Assembly: GCA_964447735.1 (NCBI GenBank)
Contig: CAYUTJ010000036.1
Location: 1 to 5,469 of the forward strand
Reading direction: 5' to 3'
Origin: CAYSYN01 sp964447735
GTDB lineage: Bacteria > Patescibacteriota > Minisyncoccia > Minisyncoccales > GBS-2
Length of the DNA: 5,469 nucleotides
The position numbers and the translations under genes were made by a program. The notes under the pieces were generated by a model. It saw nothing but the letters and a program-made list of their open reading frames with translations. It searched no databases and was not told the DNA's origin. Positions 5,384-5,469 of the stretch are shown one piece after another (the first letter of the stretch is position 1; each line of letters opens with the position of its first letter).

Positions 5384-5394
5384 TTTCCCTCTTT
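5384..5394 (-). promoter_or_regulatory. Ribosome-binding site of the small membrane protein gene (AAAGAGGGAAA)
   Basis: The minus strand carries AAAGAGGGAAA with GAGGG at 5387-5391, 8 nt before the TTG start. This is the same 11-mer and spacing as before the M50 gene. It supports the TTG start of a gene that would otherwise have no start codon. Confidence 0.7.
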
Positions 5395-5400
5395 AAGATT

Positions 5401-5429
5401 AATATAGCAAAAAATTTTTATTTTGTCAA
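5401..5429 (-). promoter_or_regulatory. Sigma70-type promoter of the small membrane protein gene
   Basis: On the minus strand a perfect -35 TTGACA (5424-5429) is followed after exactly 17 nt by TATATT (5401-5406), one base from the -10 consensus. Transcription would begin near 5394-5395, giving a leader of about 16 nt that begins close to the SD. An A/T-rich tract upstream (5430-5469) could act as an UP element. This is the best promoter in the window and good evidence for a bacterial host. Confidence 0.82.
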
Positions 5430-5469
5430 GATTTATTTTAAATTTTCTTTAAACAATTTTAAAAATTTT

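Overview
This window looks like a piece of an AT-rich bacterial genome. All eight genes lie on the minus strand. They use the standard code: TGA ends three of them and TGG encodes Trp, so this is not a UGA-recoded lineage. The only textbook promoter is sigma70-like (TTGACA, 17 nt, TATATT), there is a rho-independent-type terminator, and a 7TM-type sensor histidine kinase and a CheY-like receiver are present; these point to Bacteria. At the same time two housekeeping enzymes (phosphopantetheine adenylyltransferase and UMP kinase) are of the archaeal type. Compact, lysine-rich proteins, overlapping genes and several starts without a visible Shine-Dalgarno sequence would suit a Patescibacteria/CPR-like genome. 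That placement is an inference.

Layout in the direction of transcription (high to low coordinates): (1) 5379-5429, consensus promoter and SD. (2) 5142-5378, a 78-residue protein with two membrane helices. (3) 5045-5141, spacer with two tandem stem-loops. (4) 4279-5025, an intramembrane site-2-type metalloprotease (M50). (5) 4195-4278, two more tandem stem-loops, the last one a terminator. (6) 3332-4162, a fusion of archaeal-type phosphopantetheine adenylyltransferase with a HIT domain; 3051-3335, acylphosphatase; 2384-3064, archaeal-type UMP kinase; 1971-2357, single-domain response regulator. These four are overlapping or 26 nt apart and form a probable operon. (7) 1776-1970, AT-rich spacer with a small repeat. 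(8) 897-1775, class I SAM-dependent methyltransferase, followed 25 nt later by the membrane sensor domain of a histidine kinase (1-871) that runs off the window.

The block 4225-5429 differs from the rest. Sampled lines of it are far richer in GC (about 40-50% against about 20-25% in sampled lines of the enzyme operon). Its two genes share an identical 11-nt ribosome-binding stretch placed 8 nt before a TTG start. Each is followed by a similar 3' module: a pyrimidine tract after the stop codon, a long stem-loop containing GTGGGTT and GAAAAAG, then a second perfect hairpin. I regard this paired 5'/3' architecture and the adenylyltransferase-HIT fusion as the most unusual content of the window.

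Functionally, the operon mixes CoA biosynthesis, pyrimidine nucleotide metabolism and hydrolysis of nucleotide or acyl phosphates with a receiver protein. The histidine kinase could be the receiver's partner, but no sequence evidence here proves that.
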